From assembly GCA_041665785.1 (NCBI GenBank), contig JBAYIE010000023.1, forward strand, positions 3,549 to 67,548: DNA of 64,000 bases. The letters run 5' to 3'. Source of the DNA: JBAYIE01 sp041665785. Its GTDB lineage: Bacteria; Bacteroidota; Bacteroidia; UKL13-3. Made by a program: the position numbers and the translations under genes. The first letter of the stretch is position 1; the number at the start of each line of letters is the position of its first letter. Shown piece by piece: positions 16,474 through 25,239 of this stretch. The notes beneath the pieces are model-generated. The model was given only the letters and a program-made list of their open reading frames with translations. It was not told where the DNA came from and did no database searches.

Positions 16474-17601
16474 ATGAAAACATTCGAAGTATATCCACGT
16501 TTTGCCATTGAACCTGTAAAGGCTTTCGGTTCATCTATTTGGGACAAACAAGGTACGCGTTATCTGGATTTGTACGGAGGGCATGCTGTGATCTCGATTG
16601 GTCACACGCATCCGCATTATGTCAGACGCATCGAGGAGCAACTGCATAAAATCGGATTCTATTCCAACTCAGTTGAGATTCCAATGCAAGATCAGCTGAG
16701 TAAAAAGTTGGGCGAGCTATCCGGGTATGCATCATACCACTTGTTTCTTTGTAATTCAGGAGCCGAGGCCAATGAGAATGCACTTAAACTGGCATCTTTC
16801 AGGAATAAACGCAAGAAGATAATCGCCTTTTTAAAATCATTTCATGGCCGCACTTCGCTTGCGGTTGCAACAACGGATGATCCCAAAATCAGAGCAGTGA
16901 TCAATGAAGGGACGGAAGTTTTGTTTTTACCTCTGAATGATGAAGTGACATTGGAGCAAAATCTGAATGAAGAAATTTGTGCAGTTATCGTTGAAGGTAT
17001 TCAGGGTGTTGGTGGGGTACATCTTCCCTCGCATACGTTTTTACGCCGGATCAGGGAAGGGTGTAACAACACCGGAGCCGTGATGATAGTGGATGAAATA
17101 CAATCGGGGTATGGTCGCAGCGGAAAATTTTTTGCGCATCAACATGCAGATGTAACTCCGGATCTGATCACAGTTGCCAAAGGAATGGGAAACGGTTTTC
17201 CAATCGCCGGTGTTCTCATTGCTCCAGAATTTGAAGCCAAGCAGGGTTCGTTGGGTACCACCTTTGGAGGAAGTCATCTGGCTTGTGCCGCAGCACTGGC
17301 TGTACTTGAAGTGATAGAAGCAGAAGACCTCATCTCTCGTGCATCATATTCCGGTAAGTATTTAATGGATGCATTGTCTGCAATTCAAGGTGTAAAAGAG
17401 GTAAGAGGTTTGGGCTTAATGATCGGGATTGAATTGGATGCTCCCATTGCTCCCATTCGCAACCGATTGTTATACGAGGATCACATTTTTACAGGTTCAT
17501 CATCAGATCCCAATACCCTGAGAGTTTTACCAGCGCTGAATCTTTCTATGGAAGAAGCTGATCACTTTATTCAATGTTTTAAAAAGCAACTACAAAAATG
17601 A
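16474..17601 (+). CDS. argD: Acetylornithine/succinylornithine aminotransferase
   Basis: This class III PLP transaminase converts the acyl semialdehyde to acyl-ornithine using glutamate. Visible features are NSGAEANENALKLA (phosphate binding), FHGRTSLAVATT, MIVDEIQSGYGRSGKFFAHQ and the PLP lysine in TVAKGMGNGFPIAGVL. The length of 375 residues is typical. Its stop overlaps the start of argF' by 4 bp. Confidence 0.96.
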   Translation: MKTFEVYPRFAIEPVKAFGSSIWDKQGTRYLDLYGGHAVISIGHTHPHYVRRIEEQLHKIGFYSNSVEIPMQDQLSKKLGELSGYASYHLFLCNSGAEANENALKLASFRNKRKKIIAFLKSFHGRTSLAVATTDDPKIRAVINEGTEVLFLPLNDEVTLEQNLNEEICAVIVEGIQGVGGVHLPSHTFLRRIREGCNNTGAVMIVDEIQSGYGRSGKFFAHQHADVTPDLITVAKGMGNGFPIAGVLIAPEFEAKQGSLGTTFGGSHLACAAALAVLEVIEAEDLISRASYSGKYLMDALSAIQGVKEVRGLGLMIGIELDAPIAPIRNRLLYEDHIFTGSSSDPNTLRVLPALNLSMEEADHFIQCFKKQLQK

Positions 17602-18566
17602 AACACCATCCAATAAAACATTTCACCAGCGTGAAGGATGTTCCCGATATCCGGGAATGGGTAAATATCGCCAGATCTTTCAAAGCCAATCCAATGCAGT
17701 TTGCTGATGCGGGAAAACACAAAACGATAGCGCTGATCTTTTTAAACCCCAGCTTACGCACTCGTTTAAGTACCCAAAAGGCGGCGATGAATCTGGGTAT
17801 GCAGGCAATGGTTATGAATAGCGATAAAGAAGGTTGGGCCTTGGAATATACTGACGGTAACATCATGAATGGATCTACCGTTGAGCATATAAAGGATGCT
17901 GCCGGTGCCCTGGGGAAATTCGCAGACATAATAGGAGTACGCTGTTTTCCATCATTAACCGATAAGGAAAAAGACGACAGCGAATTTGTGTTGAATAAGT
18001 TTATAGAGTATAGCGGAGTACCGGTTGTGAGTCTTGAATCTTCAACGCTTCATCCTTTGCAAAGTTTCGCCGATTTAATCACCATCGATGAAAATTGGAA
18101 AAAAACAGATCGACCCAAAGTGGTTTTGACCTGGGCACCACATGTCAAAGCATTGCCACAAGCTGTTCCCAATTCGTTTGCCGAATGGATGTGCAAAGCG
18201 GATGTAGATTTTACGATTACGCATCCCGAGGGGTTGGAGCTGAATGAAAAATTTACATCCGGAGCAACTATAAACACCAATCAGATTGAAGCATTGGAAG
18301 GTGCTGATTTTATTTATGTAAAAAACTGGTCTTCGTACCAAGAGTATGGCAAACCGTATCTCGATGGTTCCAACTGGTTTTTAGGAGACCAACAAATGAA
18401 TGTATGTCCCGGGGCAAAAATTATGCATTGCCTGCCTGTTCGCAGAAATGTGGAGTTATCCGATGCCTTATTGGATGGACCAGGGACGCTGGTGATGCAA
18501 CAAGCCGAGAACCGGACGTATGCCGCGCAAACTGTTTTATGGAAAATGTTACAGGCACATGTATAA
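17598..18566 (+). CDS. argF': N-acetyl/N-succinylornithine carbamoyltransferase
   Basis: This enzyme transfers the carbamoyl group to acyl-ornithine rather than free ornithine, giving acyl-citrulline. The carbamoyl phosphate loop is FLNPSLRTRLSTQ (ornithine carbamoyltransferases have STRTR), and further motifs are SSTLHPLQSFADL and MHCLPVRRNVELSDALLD. These are the marks of the Bacteroidota/Xanthomonas family. The choice between acetyl and succinyl depends on a loop residue that is Pro in Bacteroides fragilis and Glu in Xanthomonas; here the loop (residues 91-98) reads NGSTVEHI and I cannot assign the position safely. The start of argB overlaps its end by 8 bp. Confidence 0.93.
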   Translation: MKHHPIKHFTSVKDVPDIREWVNIARSFKANPMQFADAGKHKTIALIFLNPSLRTRLSTQKAAMNLGMQAMVMNSDKEGWALEYTDGNIMNGSTVEHIKDAAGALGKFADIIGVRCFPSLTDKEKDDSEFVLNKFIEYSGVPVVSLESSTLHPLQSFADLITIDENWKKTDRPKVVLTWAPHVKALPQAVPNSFAEWMCKADVDFTITHPEGLELNEKFTSGATINTNQIEALEGADFIYVKNWSSYQEYGKPYLDGSNWFLGDQQMNVCPGAKIMHCLPVRRNVELSDALLDGPGTLVMQQAENRTYAAQTVLWKMLQAHV

Positions 18567-19356
18567 AGAAATATTAAACGTTATAAAAATCGGTGGACAG
18601 GTTTTGGATGACCCTCCACAGATGGAAAATTTTATGAATCAACTTTCCGGAATCAGGGGAGCCTTTCTACTGGTGCATGGTGGTGGAAACCGCGCCACGC
18701 AGATTTGTTCCCGTATGGGGATCGAAACCCAAATGATAAACGGCCGGCGCGTAACGGATGCTGAAACGCTGGAAGTAGTGGTGATGGTATATGCCGGCTT
18801 ATTGAATAAACAATTGACCGCAGGTTTGCAAAGCCGCAAATTTCAGGCGATTGGATTGTGCGGCGCGGATTCGAATTTGATCCGGGCGGAGAAACGTAAT
18901 GTGGCAGGTATCGATTATGGTTTTGTTGGCGATGTACATGCCGATAGCGTAAACCGGAGTCAATTGAAGCGAATGCTGGAAGAATGTTGGGTGCCGGTCT
19001 TTTCTCCTATTACACATGATGGAAATGGACAACTGTTAAATACCAATGCCGATACCATTGCATCGGCCATTGCCATTGCCATGAGCACGGAGTATCGTGT
19101 GAAGTTGTTGTATTGTTTTGGCAAAGGCGGGGTATTGGAAGACATACAAAACGAGCATTCAATCATCCGTGAATTGAACCTGGATTCCTATAAGCAATTA
19201 GAACAAAGGGGTGCTATTCATACAGGTATGATTCCCAAACTGGATAATGCGTTTCATGCTATTCAGCAGGGAGTTTCAGAAGTACATATCATGCATATCA
19301 ATCAAATCAAACCATTCAATGAAAACAAACATGTTGGAACAAGATTGGTCTGCTAA
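18559..19356 (+). CDS. argB: Acetylglutamate kinase
   Basis: ArgB phosphorylates the gamma-carboxyl of acyl-glutamate. Amino-acid kinase motifs are clear: NVIKIGGQVL, LLVHGGGNRATQI, MINGRRVTDAETLEVVVM, and the ATP-site part LLNTNADTIASAIAIAM. It is 265 residues long. The ATG at 18559 overlaps argF' by 8 bp and gives the normal N-terminus; an earlier start would run deep into argF'. The argE start lies 38 bp inside its 3' end. Confidence 0.95.
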   Translation: MYKEILNVIKIGGQVLDDPPQMENFMNQLSGIRGAFLLVHGGGNRATQICSRMGIETQMINGRRVTDAETLEVVVMVYAGLLNKQLTAGLQSRKFQAIGLCGADSNLIRAEKRNVAGIDYGFVGDVHADSVNRSQLKRMLEECWVPVFSPITHDGNGQLLNTNADTIASAIAIAMSTEYRVKLLYCFGKGGVLEDIQNEHSIIRELNLDSYKQLEQRGAIHTGMIPKLDNAFHAIQQGVSEVHIMHINQIKPFNENKHVGTRLVC

Positions 19357-20407
19357 GGCTTTGCAAACGGTAACGGAAAATTTGTTGGAGCTCATTCGAA
19401 TACCTTCGTTCAGCCGGGAAGAAACATGTGCTACTGACTGGCTGGCCGCGAAGATGAGTAGTGATGGAATAGCATTTGAGCGAATTCAAAATAACCTGAT
19501 TGCAACCAACCGGCATTTTGATTCAGCCAAAGGCACCATCCTGTTAAACTCGCATATCGATACGGTAAAACCCAATGCAGGATATACAAGGGATCCTTTT
19601 GGTTCAGCGCTGGAAGAAGGTAAAATAATAGGTCTCGGCAGTAATGATGCAGGTGGAGCACTTCTGTGCCTATATGAAGTGTTTAAATGTTTTTACGACA
19701 GCGAAAACCTTTCTCACAACGTAATATTTGCTGCTACAGCCGAAGAAGAAATTTCAGGAAAAGATGGAATTGAATTGGTATTGAATCAGCTTGGAGATAT
19801 TGTATTTGCCATTGTTGGTGAACCAACAGAAATGAAAATGGCGATAGCTGAAAAGGGTTTGTTGGTTATTGATTGTACAACCTCAGGCAAAGGCGGACAT
19901 GCTGCGCACGCCGCAACCGGGAATGCCATTTACCATGCTTTGGAGGATCTGGCATGGTTTAAGGAATTCAAATTTCCATCGATCAGTGGGGTACTTGGCC
20001 CTGTGTTGATGAATGTAACAACTATTAACTCAGGAACCCAACACAATATAATTCCTGCACTCTGTAAGTTCACAGTGGATATCCGTTTTCATGAAGGTTA
20101 TACCCATGAAACTTTATTGGAAATAATCCGCAGTCATGTAACGTGCGAAGTAATTCCACGTTCCACGCGATTGAGTCCTTCATTTATTCCGGGAGATCAC
20201 AAACTCATCGAGCTGGCGCATAGTCTCGGCATATCAACGTATGGATCGCCAACACTTTCTGATCAGGCGCTCATGCCATTTGATTCCGTAAAAATGGGAC
20301 CTGGAAAGTCGGAACGTTCGCATACTGCCGATGAATTTATCACGATTGAAGAACTGAGGGATGGCTTAGTAATTTATAAAAACCTTTTAACACATGCATT
20401 GAAATGA
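19319..20407 (+). CDS. argE: M20-family deacylase (acetylornithine/acetylcitrulline deacetylase)
   Basis: This zinc hydrolase removes the acyl group, here probably from acyl-citrulline because carbamoylation comes first in this pathway. M20 motifs include LNSHIDTVKPN (metal His and Asp), GLGSNDAGGALLCL, AATAEEEISGKDG (Glu general base), VGEPTEMKMAIAEKGL, and the C-terminal metal His in RSHTADEFI. It is 362 residues from ATG 19319; ATG 19331 is also possible. It overlaps argB by 38 bp and argH by 4 bp. Confidence 0.92.
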   Translation: MKTNMLEQDWSAKALQTVTENLLELIRIPSFSREETCATDWLAAKMSSDGIAFERIQNNLIATNRHFDSAKGTILLNSHIDTVKPNAGYTRDPFGSALEEGKIIGLGSNDAGGALLCLYEVFKCFYDSENLSHNVIFAATAEEEISGKDGIELVLNQLGDIVFAIVGEPTEMKMAIAEKGLLVIDCTTSGKGGHAAHAATGNAIYHALEDLAWFKEFKFPSISGVLGPVLMNVTTINSGTQHNIIPALCKFTVDIRFHEGYTHETLLEIIRSHVTCEVIPRSTRLSPSFIPGDHKLIELAHSLGISTYGSPTLSDQALMPFDSVKMGPGKSERSHTADEFITIEELRDGLVIYKNLLTHALK

Positions 20408-21726
20408 AACTCTGGAATAAAACAGGAACACATACCGAAAAAATCATTGAAGCGTTTACCGTTGGGAATGACAAATCATTTGATCTCTACCTGGCTCCAT
20501 TCGATATACAGGGCTCTCAGGCGCATGTTCAGATGCTAAATAGAATCGGATTATTAACGAATGAGGAATTGAGCGATATTCAACATGCTTTGGAAGAAAT
20601 TAAAATTACGGTAATCAATGGACAATTTGCAATTGAAGAAGGGATAGAGGATATTCATTCGCAGATTGAACTTATACTCACCCGAAAATTGGGCGAAACC
20701 GGAAAAAAAATTCATAGTGGTCGTTCTAGAAACGATCAGGTGTTGGTGGATATCAAATTATTTCTGAAACATGAATTAAAAGTCATCAGCCGGGAATCAA
20801 AATTATTGTTTGATCAATTTATTCAACTCAGCAGCAAACATGCCGGAGATTTAATGCCGGGATACACGCATATGCAATTGGCCATGCCCTCGTCTTTTGG
20901 ATTACTTTTCAGTGCGTATGCAGAAAGCCTGGTGGATGATATGGAACTGATTGCGGCAGCCTATCGGATCTGTGATAAGAATCCATTGGGTTCGGGTTCA
21001 GGATTTGGTTCATCTTTTCCGCTTGACCGGCAATTAACCACTGAACTGTTGCAGTTTAACAGCCTCAACGTAAGTTCGGTTTATGCACAAATGACCCGGG
21101 GTAAAACCGAAAAGTTAGTGGCCATGGCACTAGCATCCATTGCAGCAACCCTGTCTAAACATGCCCAGGATATTTGTCTTTATTCAAATCAGCAATTTGG
21201 TTTTGTCTCATTTCCCGATGCGTTAACCACAGGCTCCAGCATCATGCCACATAAGAAAAACCCAGATGTGTTTGAATTGATCCGGGCAAAGTGCAACCGG
21301 ATTCAAGCCTTGCCAAACGAATTAACTATGTTGGCGGTGAATCTTCCATCGGGGTATCACCGCGACTTTCAGTTAACCAAAGAAATATTATTCCCTGCAT
21401 TGAATGAATTGCATGCCTGTTTGCATATGACATATTATATGTTACAACAGATCATCATCCGGAAAGATATTTTGAAATCTGCACAATACGATCTGCTTTT
21501 CAGTGTGGAGGAAGTAAATAAACGCGTGCTTTCGGGACATCCGTTTCGTGAAGCATACAAACAGGTGGGAGAGTCGATTGCAAACGGAACCTTTAGTGCA
21601 GATCGGGAGTTGAAACACACCCATATAGGGAGTATAGGAAATCTCGGATTGGAAGAGATAACAAATGGAATGAATACATTTGAATTTTTGTATCAGTCGG
21701 ATGATTTGGATGCTCAGGAAGCTTAA
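20404..21726 (+). CDS. argH: Argininosuccinate lyase
   Basis: ArgH splits argininosuccinate into arginine and fumarate, the last step. The fumarase/aspartase superfamily signature GSSIMPHKKNPDVFELIRAKC is present, as are EDIHSQIELILTRKLGETGKKIHSGRSRNDQV and GYTHMQLAMPSSFG. At 440 residues it is of normal length. It ends the operon, whose eight genes are linked by overlaps or gaps of 11 bp or less. Confidence 0.97.
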   Translation: MKLWNKTGTHTEKIIEAFTVGNDKSFDLYLAPFDIQGSQAHVQMLNRIGLLTNEELSDIQHALEEIKITVINGQFAIEEGIEDIHSQIELILTRKLGETGKKIHSGRSRNDQVLVDIKLFLKHELKVISRESKLLFDQFIQLSSKHAGDLMPGYTHMQLAMPSSFGLLFSAYAESLVDDMELIAAAYRICDKNPLGSGSGFGSSFPLDRQLTTELLQFNSLNVSSVYAQMTRGKTEKLVAMALASIAATLSKHAQDICLYSNQQFGFVSFPDALTTGSSIMPHKKNPDVFELIRAKCNRIQALPNELTMLAVNLPSGYHRDFQLTKEILFPALNELHACLHMTYYMLQQIIIRKDILKSAQYDLLFSVEEVNKRVLSGHPFREAYKQVGESIANGTFSADRELKHTHIGSIGNLGLEEITNGMNTFEFLYQSDDLDAQEA

Positions 21727-21879
21727 CGGCCATATTGTTAAGGTTCACGACTGTTAAAACAAGGGTTATGCATTAAACTTTGTCAAAATACTTTCAATTC
21801 TTATGCATAAATCGAATGCTAAGATACCTGCTTATCTCAATTACAGGAATTTCGTTATCTTGGAGCAAATTAATTTCGT

Positions 21880-22548
21880 ATGTGTTTTTCTGCTACGGCA
21901 AGTTTTACTGCAGCTGCAGTTATTGGTTCAATCGGTGTGGTTACATGGCGGGCTGCTAAAAAACCCGGAGAAAAATTTCTGGGAGCGGTACCTTTTTTAT
22001 TTGCTGTTCAACAATTGGCAGAAGGCATTGTCTGGTTAAGTTTTACCAAACCCGGATGGAGCGAAATGCAGGTTCCGGCCAGCCTTGGTTTTTTATCGTT
22101 TGCCTGGATTATCTGGCCTATACTGATTCCGTATGCAGTTTTGAAGTTGGAACACCCCGGGATCCGGCGGGAGATGCTGATTATTTTATGTATAATCGGA
22201 TTGGTGTCGGGAGCTTATGCCCTTTTTCTTATGCTGTTTGCATATCCGGTTCCCGTTATTGAAAAATTCCATATCGATTACCGGATTGATGAAGACTACC
22301 GCAGTAATACGCTTAGCATGGTGCGGCAAACAGCTTATGTCTTTTCTACCGTTGTTGCTTTGTTTATATCTTCGGTTCGCGGCATGAAAGTTTTGGCTAT
22401 CGGAAATCTCATTGCATTGGGAATTACATATTTCTTTTACCGGAATGCTTTACCCAGTACATGGTGTTTCTTCGCAGCCATCCTAAGTCTGATTATTTAT
22501 TGGATCATACAGATCCAGCCTGCCGACAAAAAACCGGAAATGGGCTAA
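21880..22548 (+). CDS. Seven-helix-like membrane protein, DUF6629 type
   Basis: This 222-residue integral membrane protein has about seven hydrophobic helices. It begins MCFSATASFTAAAVIG, the recognisable start of the DUF6629 family of unknown function. A soluble loop of about 30 residues (EKFHIDYRIDEDYRSNT) precedes the fifth helix. It follows argH by 153 bp and converges on the XRE gene, whose stop it overlaps by 4 bp. No function can be assigned. Confidence 0.8.
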   Translation: MCFSATASFTAAAVIGSIGVVTWRAAKKPGEKFLGAVPFLFAVQQLAEGIVWLSFTKPGWSEMQVPASLGFLSFAWIIWPILIPYAVLKLEHPGIRREMLIILCIIGLVSGAYALFLMLFAYPVPVIEKFHIDYRIDEDYRSNTLSMVRQTAYVFSTVVALFISSVRGMKVLAIGNLIALGITYFFYRNALPSTWCFFAAILSLIIYWIIQIQPADKKPEMG

Positions 22549-22745
22549 GGTCTGCGTATAATCAATTCCAGATTCAACACTTCAGCCAGTTTTTCCAGAG
22601 TTGAGAAGGATGGATTGGCCTTTCCACTTTCAATGGCATTGATACTTCGCAAATTTATTCCACTGCGTTGAGCCAGTTCCTGTTGGGTCAAGTCATATTC
22701 TTCGCGTCGCCGGCGCAGGGTAAAAGCAAATGATTCGAAATTCAT
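22545..22745 (-). CDS. XRE-family helix-turn-helix regulator
   Basis: This 66-residue protein is essentially one HTH domain: LTQQELAQRSGINLRSINAIESGKANPSFSTLEKLAEVLNLEL. The ATG at 22745 (MNFESF) is preferred; a TTG start would add six residues. It is divergent from glnN, with about 255 bp between them, and two direct repeats in that gap could be its sites. Similar small regulators serve as HipB-like antitoxins, but no toxin is adjacent. Autoregulation and control of glnN are inferred. Confidence 0.88.
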   Translation of the reverse strand: MNFESFAFTLRRRREEYDLTQQELAQRSGINLRSINAIESGKANPSFSTLEKLAEVLNLELIIRRP

Positions 22746-22774
22746 CGGATTATAATGGAGCAAAAATAGTTTTA

Positions 22775-22844
22775 TATACGCAATATATTACGTGTAATTT
22801 CATAAACTTACAAAAAATCGTCAAATAATTTATTATTATACGCA
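22775..22844. promoter_or_regulatory. Pair of TATACGCA repeats between XRE gene and glnN
   Basis: TATACGCA occurs at 22775-22782 and again at 22837-22844, 62 bp apart, close to six helical turns. Nearby are ATTAC-GT-GTAAT and GCATT-AA-AATGC. They are candidate sites for the XRE regulator, next to its own promoter and upstream of glnN. Confidence 0.4.
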
Positions 22845-23000
22845 TTAAAATGCACAAAATAGGATTCATCTATTTCGAATCTGATTAATTATCAATCAAT
22901 TAGCTTTAGTGTGCTGAAACGGTGGATTTTAACCCGGGCTAATGACCTGTTCAATCCCTTATTTTCGTCGCATCAAATTGCAATAAATAACCAAAATCAT

Positions 23001-25190
23001 ATGTCAATTTTACGCTTCAAAGCCATCGAAAAGGTGCAAAACCGCACCAGCATCAAAGTAAATTTGCCTTCTACAAAAATCTCTGACTATTTCAACGCGA
23101 ATGTATTCAGCGATACCGCAATGAAAAGCTTCCTCGATAAGGAAGCTTACGAGTCGGTAATTAAAGCTATCCGGCACGGTGAAAAAATCGATCGTCGTGT
23201 AGCCAATCAGGTAGCATCAGGTATGAAAAACTGGGCAATGAGTCAATATGTGACGCACTATACCCATTGGTTCCAGCCATTGACCGGATCTACTGCTGAA
23301 AAGCATGATGCTTTTTTTGAACCAACAGAAGACGGACGATCCATTGAAAACTTTTCAGGGAGCGCATTGGTTCAACAAGAGCCGGATGCATCCAGTTTTC
23401 CCAACGGTGGATTACGCAATACCTTTGAAGCAAGAGGATATACCGCATGGGATCCGTCTTCACCAGCTTTTATCATGGAAGGATTGAATGGAAAAACCTT
23501 GTGTATTCCAACCATCTTTGTTTCCTATACCGGCGAAGCGCTCGATTATAAGGCACCATTACTGAAAGCGTTGCATGCAGTTGAAGCAGCAGTTGTTGAT
23601 GTTTGTTCGGCTTATTTTGACAAGCAGGTGAATAAAGCCATGGCATCGTTGGGAATCGAACAGGAATATTTTCTGGTAGATGCTGCTTTATTCAATGCAC
23701 GCCCCGACCTGATGTTGACCGGTCGCACTTTATTGGGCCATTCTCCTGAAAAAGGTCAACAACTCGAAGATCATTATTTTGGTTCCATTCCGACCCGTGT
23801 GCACGATTTCATGGTGGATTACGAAGTGGAGTGCTACAAACTGGGGATTCCATTAAAAACGCGTCACAACGAAGTGGCTCCTTCTCAATACGAATGTGCT
23901 CCTAATTTCGAAGAGGTAAACCTGGCTATCGATCACAACCAATTGTTGATGGATGTGATGGAGAAAGTAGCACAAAGGCATGGCTTTAAAGTGTTGCTGC
24001 ACGAAAAACCTTTTGCCGGGGTGAACGGAAGCGGGAAACACAACAACTGGAGTTTGATCACCAATACCGGTGTAAACCTGTTATCGCCCGGAAAAACACC
24101 ACATACCAACCTGCAGTTTTTAACGTTCTTTATCAATGTTATTAAAGCGGTAAACGACAATGCCGATTTGCTGCGTGCCAGTATCGCCTCAGCCTCGAAC
24201 GATCATCGATTGGGAGCAAACGAAGCGCCACCGGCTATCATGTCTGTATTCATCGGTACACAGTTGACCAATGTATTGGAAGAAATGATTTCGACCAAGG
24301 CCAGATCAACGGTGAAAGCAACTTCGAAAACATCGATTGATGTAAAGAAAATTCCGGAGATTTTACTCGACAATACAGATCGTAACCGCACTTCTCCGTT
24401 TGCCTTTACAGGAAATAAATTTGAATTCAGAGCTGTTGGTTCTTCAGCCAATTGCGCCAATGCAATGATTGTACTGAATGCAATCATGGCTGATCAGTTG
24501 GTAAAATTTAAGTCAGAAACGGATGTACTGATTAAAAAGGGACATAAAAAGGAAGATGCAATTCTCGAAATTCTGAAAGGATATTACAAAGCATCGCGTC
24601 CGATTTTATTTGAAGGTAACGGGTACAGTAACGAATGGGTTAAGGAGGCTGCAAAGCGGGGTCTGAATAATATCAAAACAACACCTGAAGCACTGAACGC
24701 ATATATCACCCCTAAATCCAAATCCCTCTTTTCGCGCAATGATGTATTTGATGCCCGCGAGCTGGAAGCACGCTATGAAATCATGCAGGAAGATTATGTG
24801 AAAAAGATTGATATTGAAGCTAAAGTAATAGGGCAGCTGGCCATTTCGCATGTAATACCTGCGGCTTTGAGCTATCAGCAAAAATTATCGGATAATGTGG
24901 CTTCTCTGAAATCCATCGGTTTGAGTAAAAATTCGTACGATGCACAACTGAAATTTATCGAAGAAATTTCAAAATATGTGAAGCATATCCGGGATAGTGT
25001 AGAAAAGATGATAGCCGAATCCGATAAGGCACATCATATAGCCGATACCCACAAACGAGCTCTGGCCTTCTGCCACAAGGTAAAACCCCTTTTCGACGAT
25101 ATCCGCAAAGGAAGTGATGCTCTGGAGTTTATCATTGAGGACGAACTGTGGAAATTGCCAAAATACCGTGAACTTTTATTCATGAAATAA
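23001..25190 (+). CDS. glnN: Glutamine synthetase type III
   Basis: This enzyme makes glutamine from glutamate, ammonia and ATP. It is the large GSIII form, a dodecamer, standard in Bacteroidota. The ATG at 23001 gives 729 residues, the usual length; a GTG at 22911 would add 30 unrelated residues. Conserved features are GIEQEYFLVD (metal Glu), RHNEVAPSQYECAPNFEEVNLAIDHNQ, LLHEKPFAGVNGSGKHNNWS and NRTSPFAFTGNKFEFRAVGSSAN. The C-terminal helical part (KKIDIEAKVIGQLAISHVIPAAL) is specific to type III. The divergent XRE gene may regulate it. Confidence 0.97.
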   Translation: MSILRFKAIEKVQNRTSIKVNLPSTKISDYFNANVFSDTAMKSFLDKEAYESVIKAIRHGEKIDRRVANQVASGMKNWAMSQYVTHYTHWFQPLTGSTAEKHDAFFEPTEDGRSIENFSGSALVQQEPDASSFPNGGLRNTFEARGYTAWDPSSPAFIMEGLNGKTLCIPTIFVSYTGEALDYKAPLLKALHAVEAAVVDVCSAYFDKQVNKAMASLGIEQEYFLVDAALFNARPDLMLTGRTLLGHSPEKGQQLEDHYFGSIPTRVHDFMVDYEVECYKLGIPLKTRHNEVAPSQYECAPNFEEVNLAIDHNQLLMDVMEKVAQRHGFKVLLHEKPFAGVNGSGKHNNWSLITNTGVNLLSPGKTPHTNLQFLTFFINVIKAVNDNADLLRASIASASNDHRLGANEAPPAIMSVFIGTQLTNVLEEMISTKARSTVKATSKTSIDVKKIPEILLDNTDRNRTSPFAFTGNKFEFRAVGSSANCANAMIVLNAIMADQLVKFKSETDVLIKKGHKKEDAILEILKGYYKASRPILFEGNGYSNEWVKEAAKRGLNNIKTTPEALNAYITPKSKSLFSRNDVFDARELEARYEIMQEDYVKKIDIEAKVIGQLAISHVIPAALSYQQKLSDNVASLKSIGLSKNSYDAQLKFIEEISKYVKHIRDSVEKMIAESDKAHHIADTHKRALAFCHKVKPLFDDIRKGSDALEFIIEDELWKLPKYRELLFMK

Positions 25191-25239
25191 TTTTCATATA
25201 CTTGTTTTTTCAGAATCAGACCAAAAGCGCTAAACCAGA

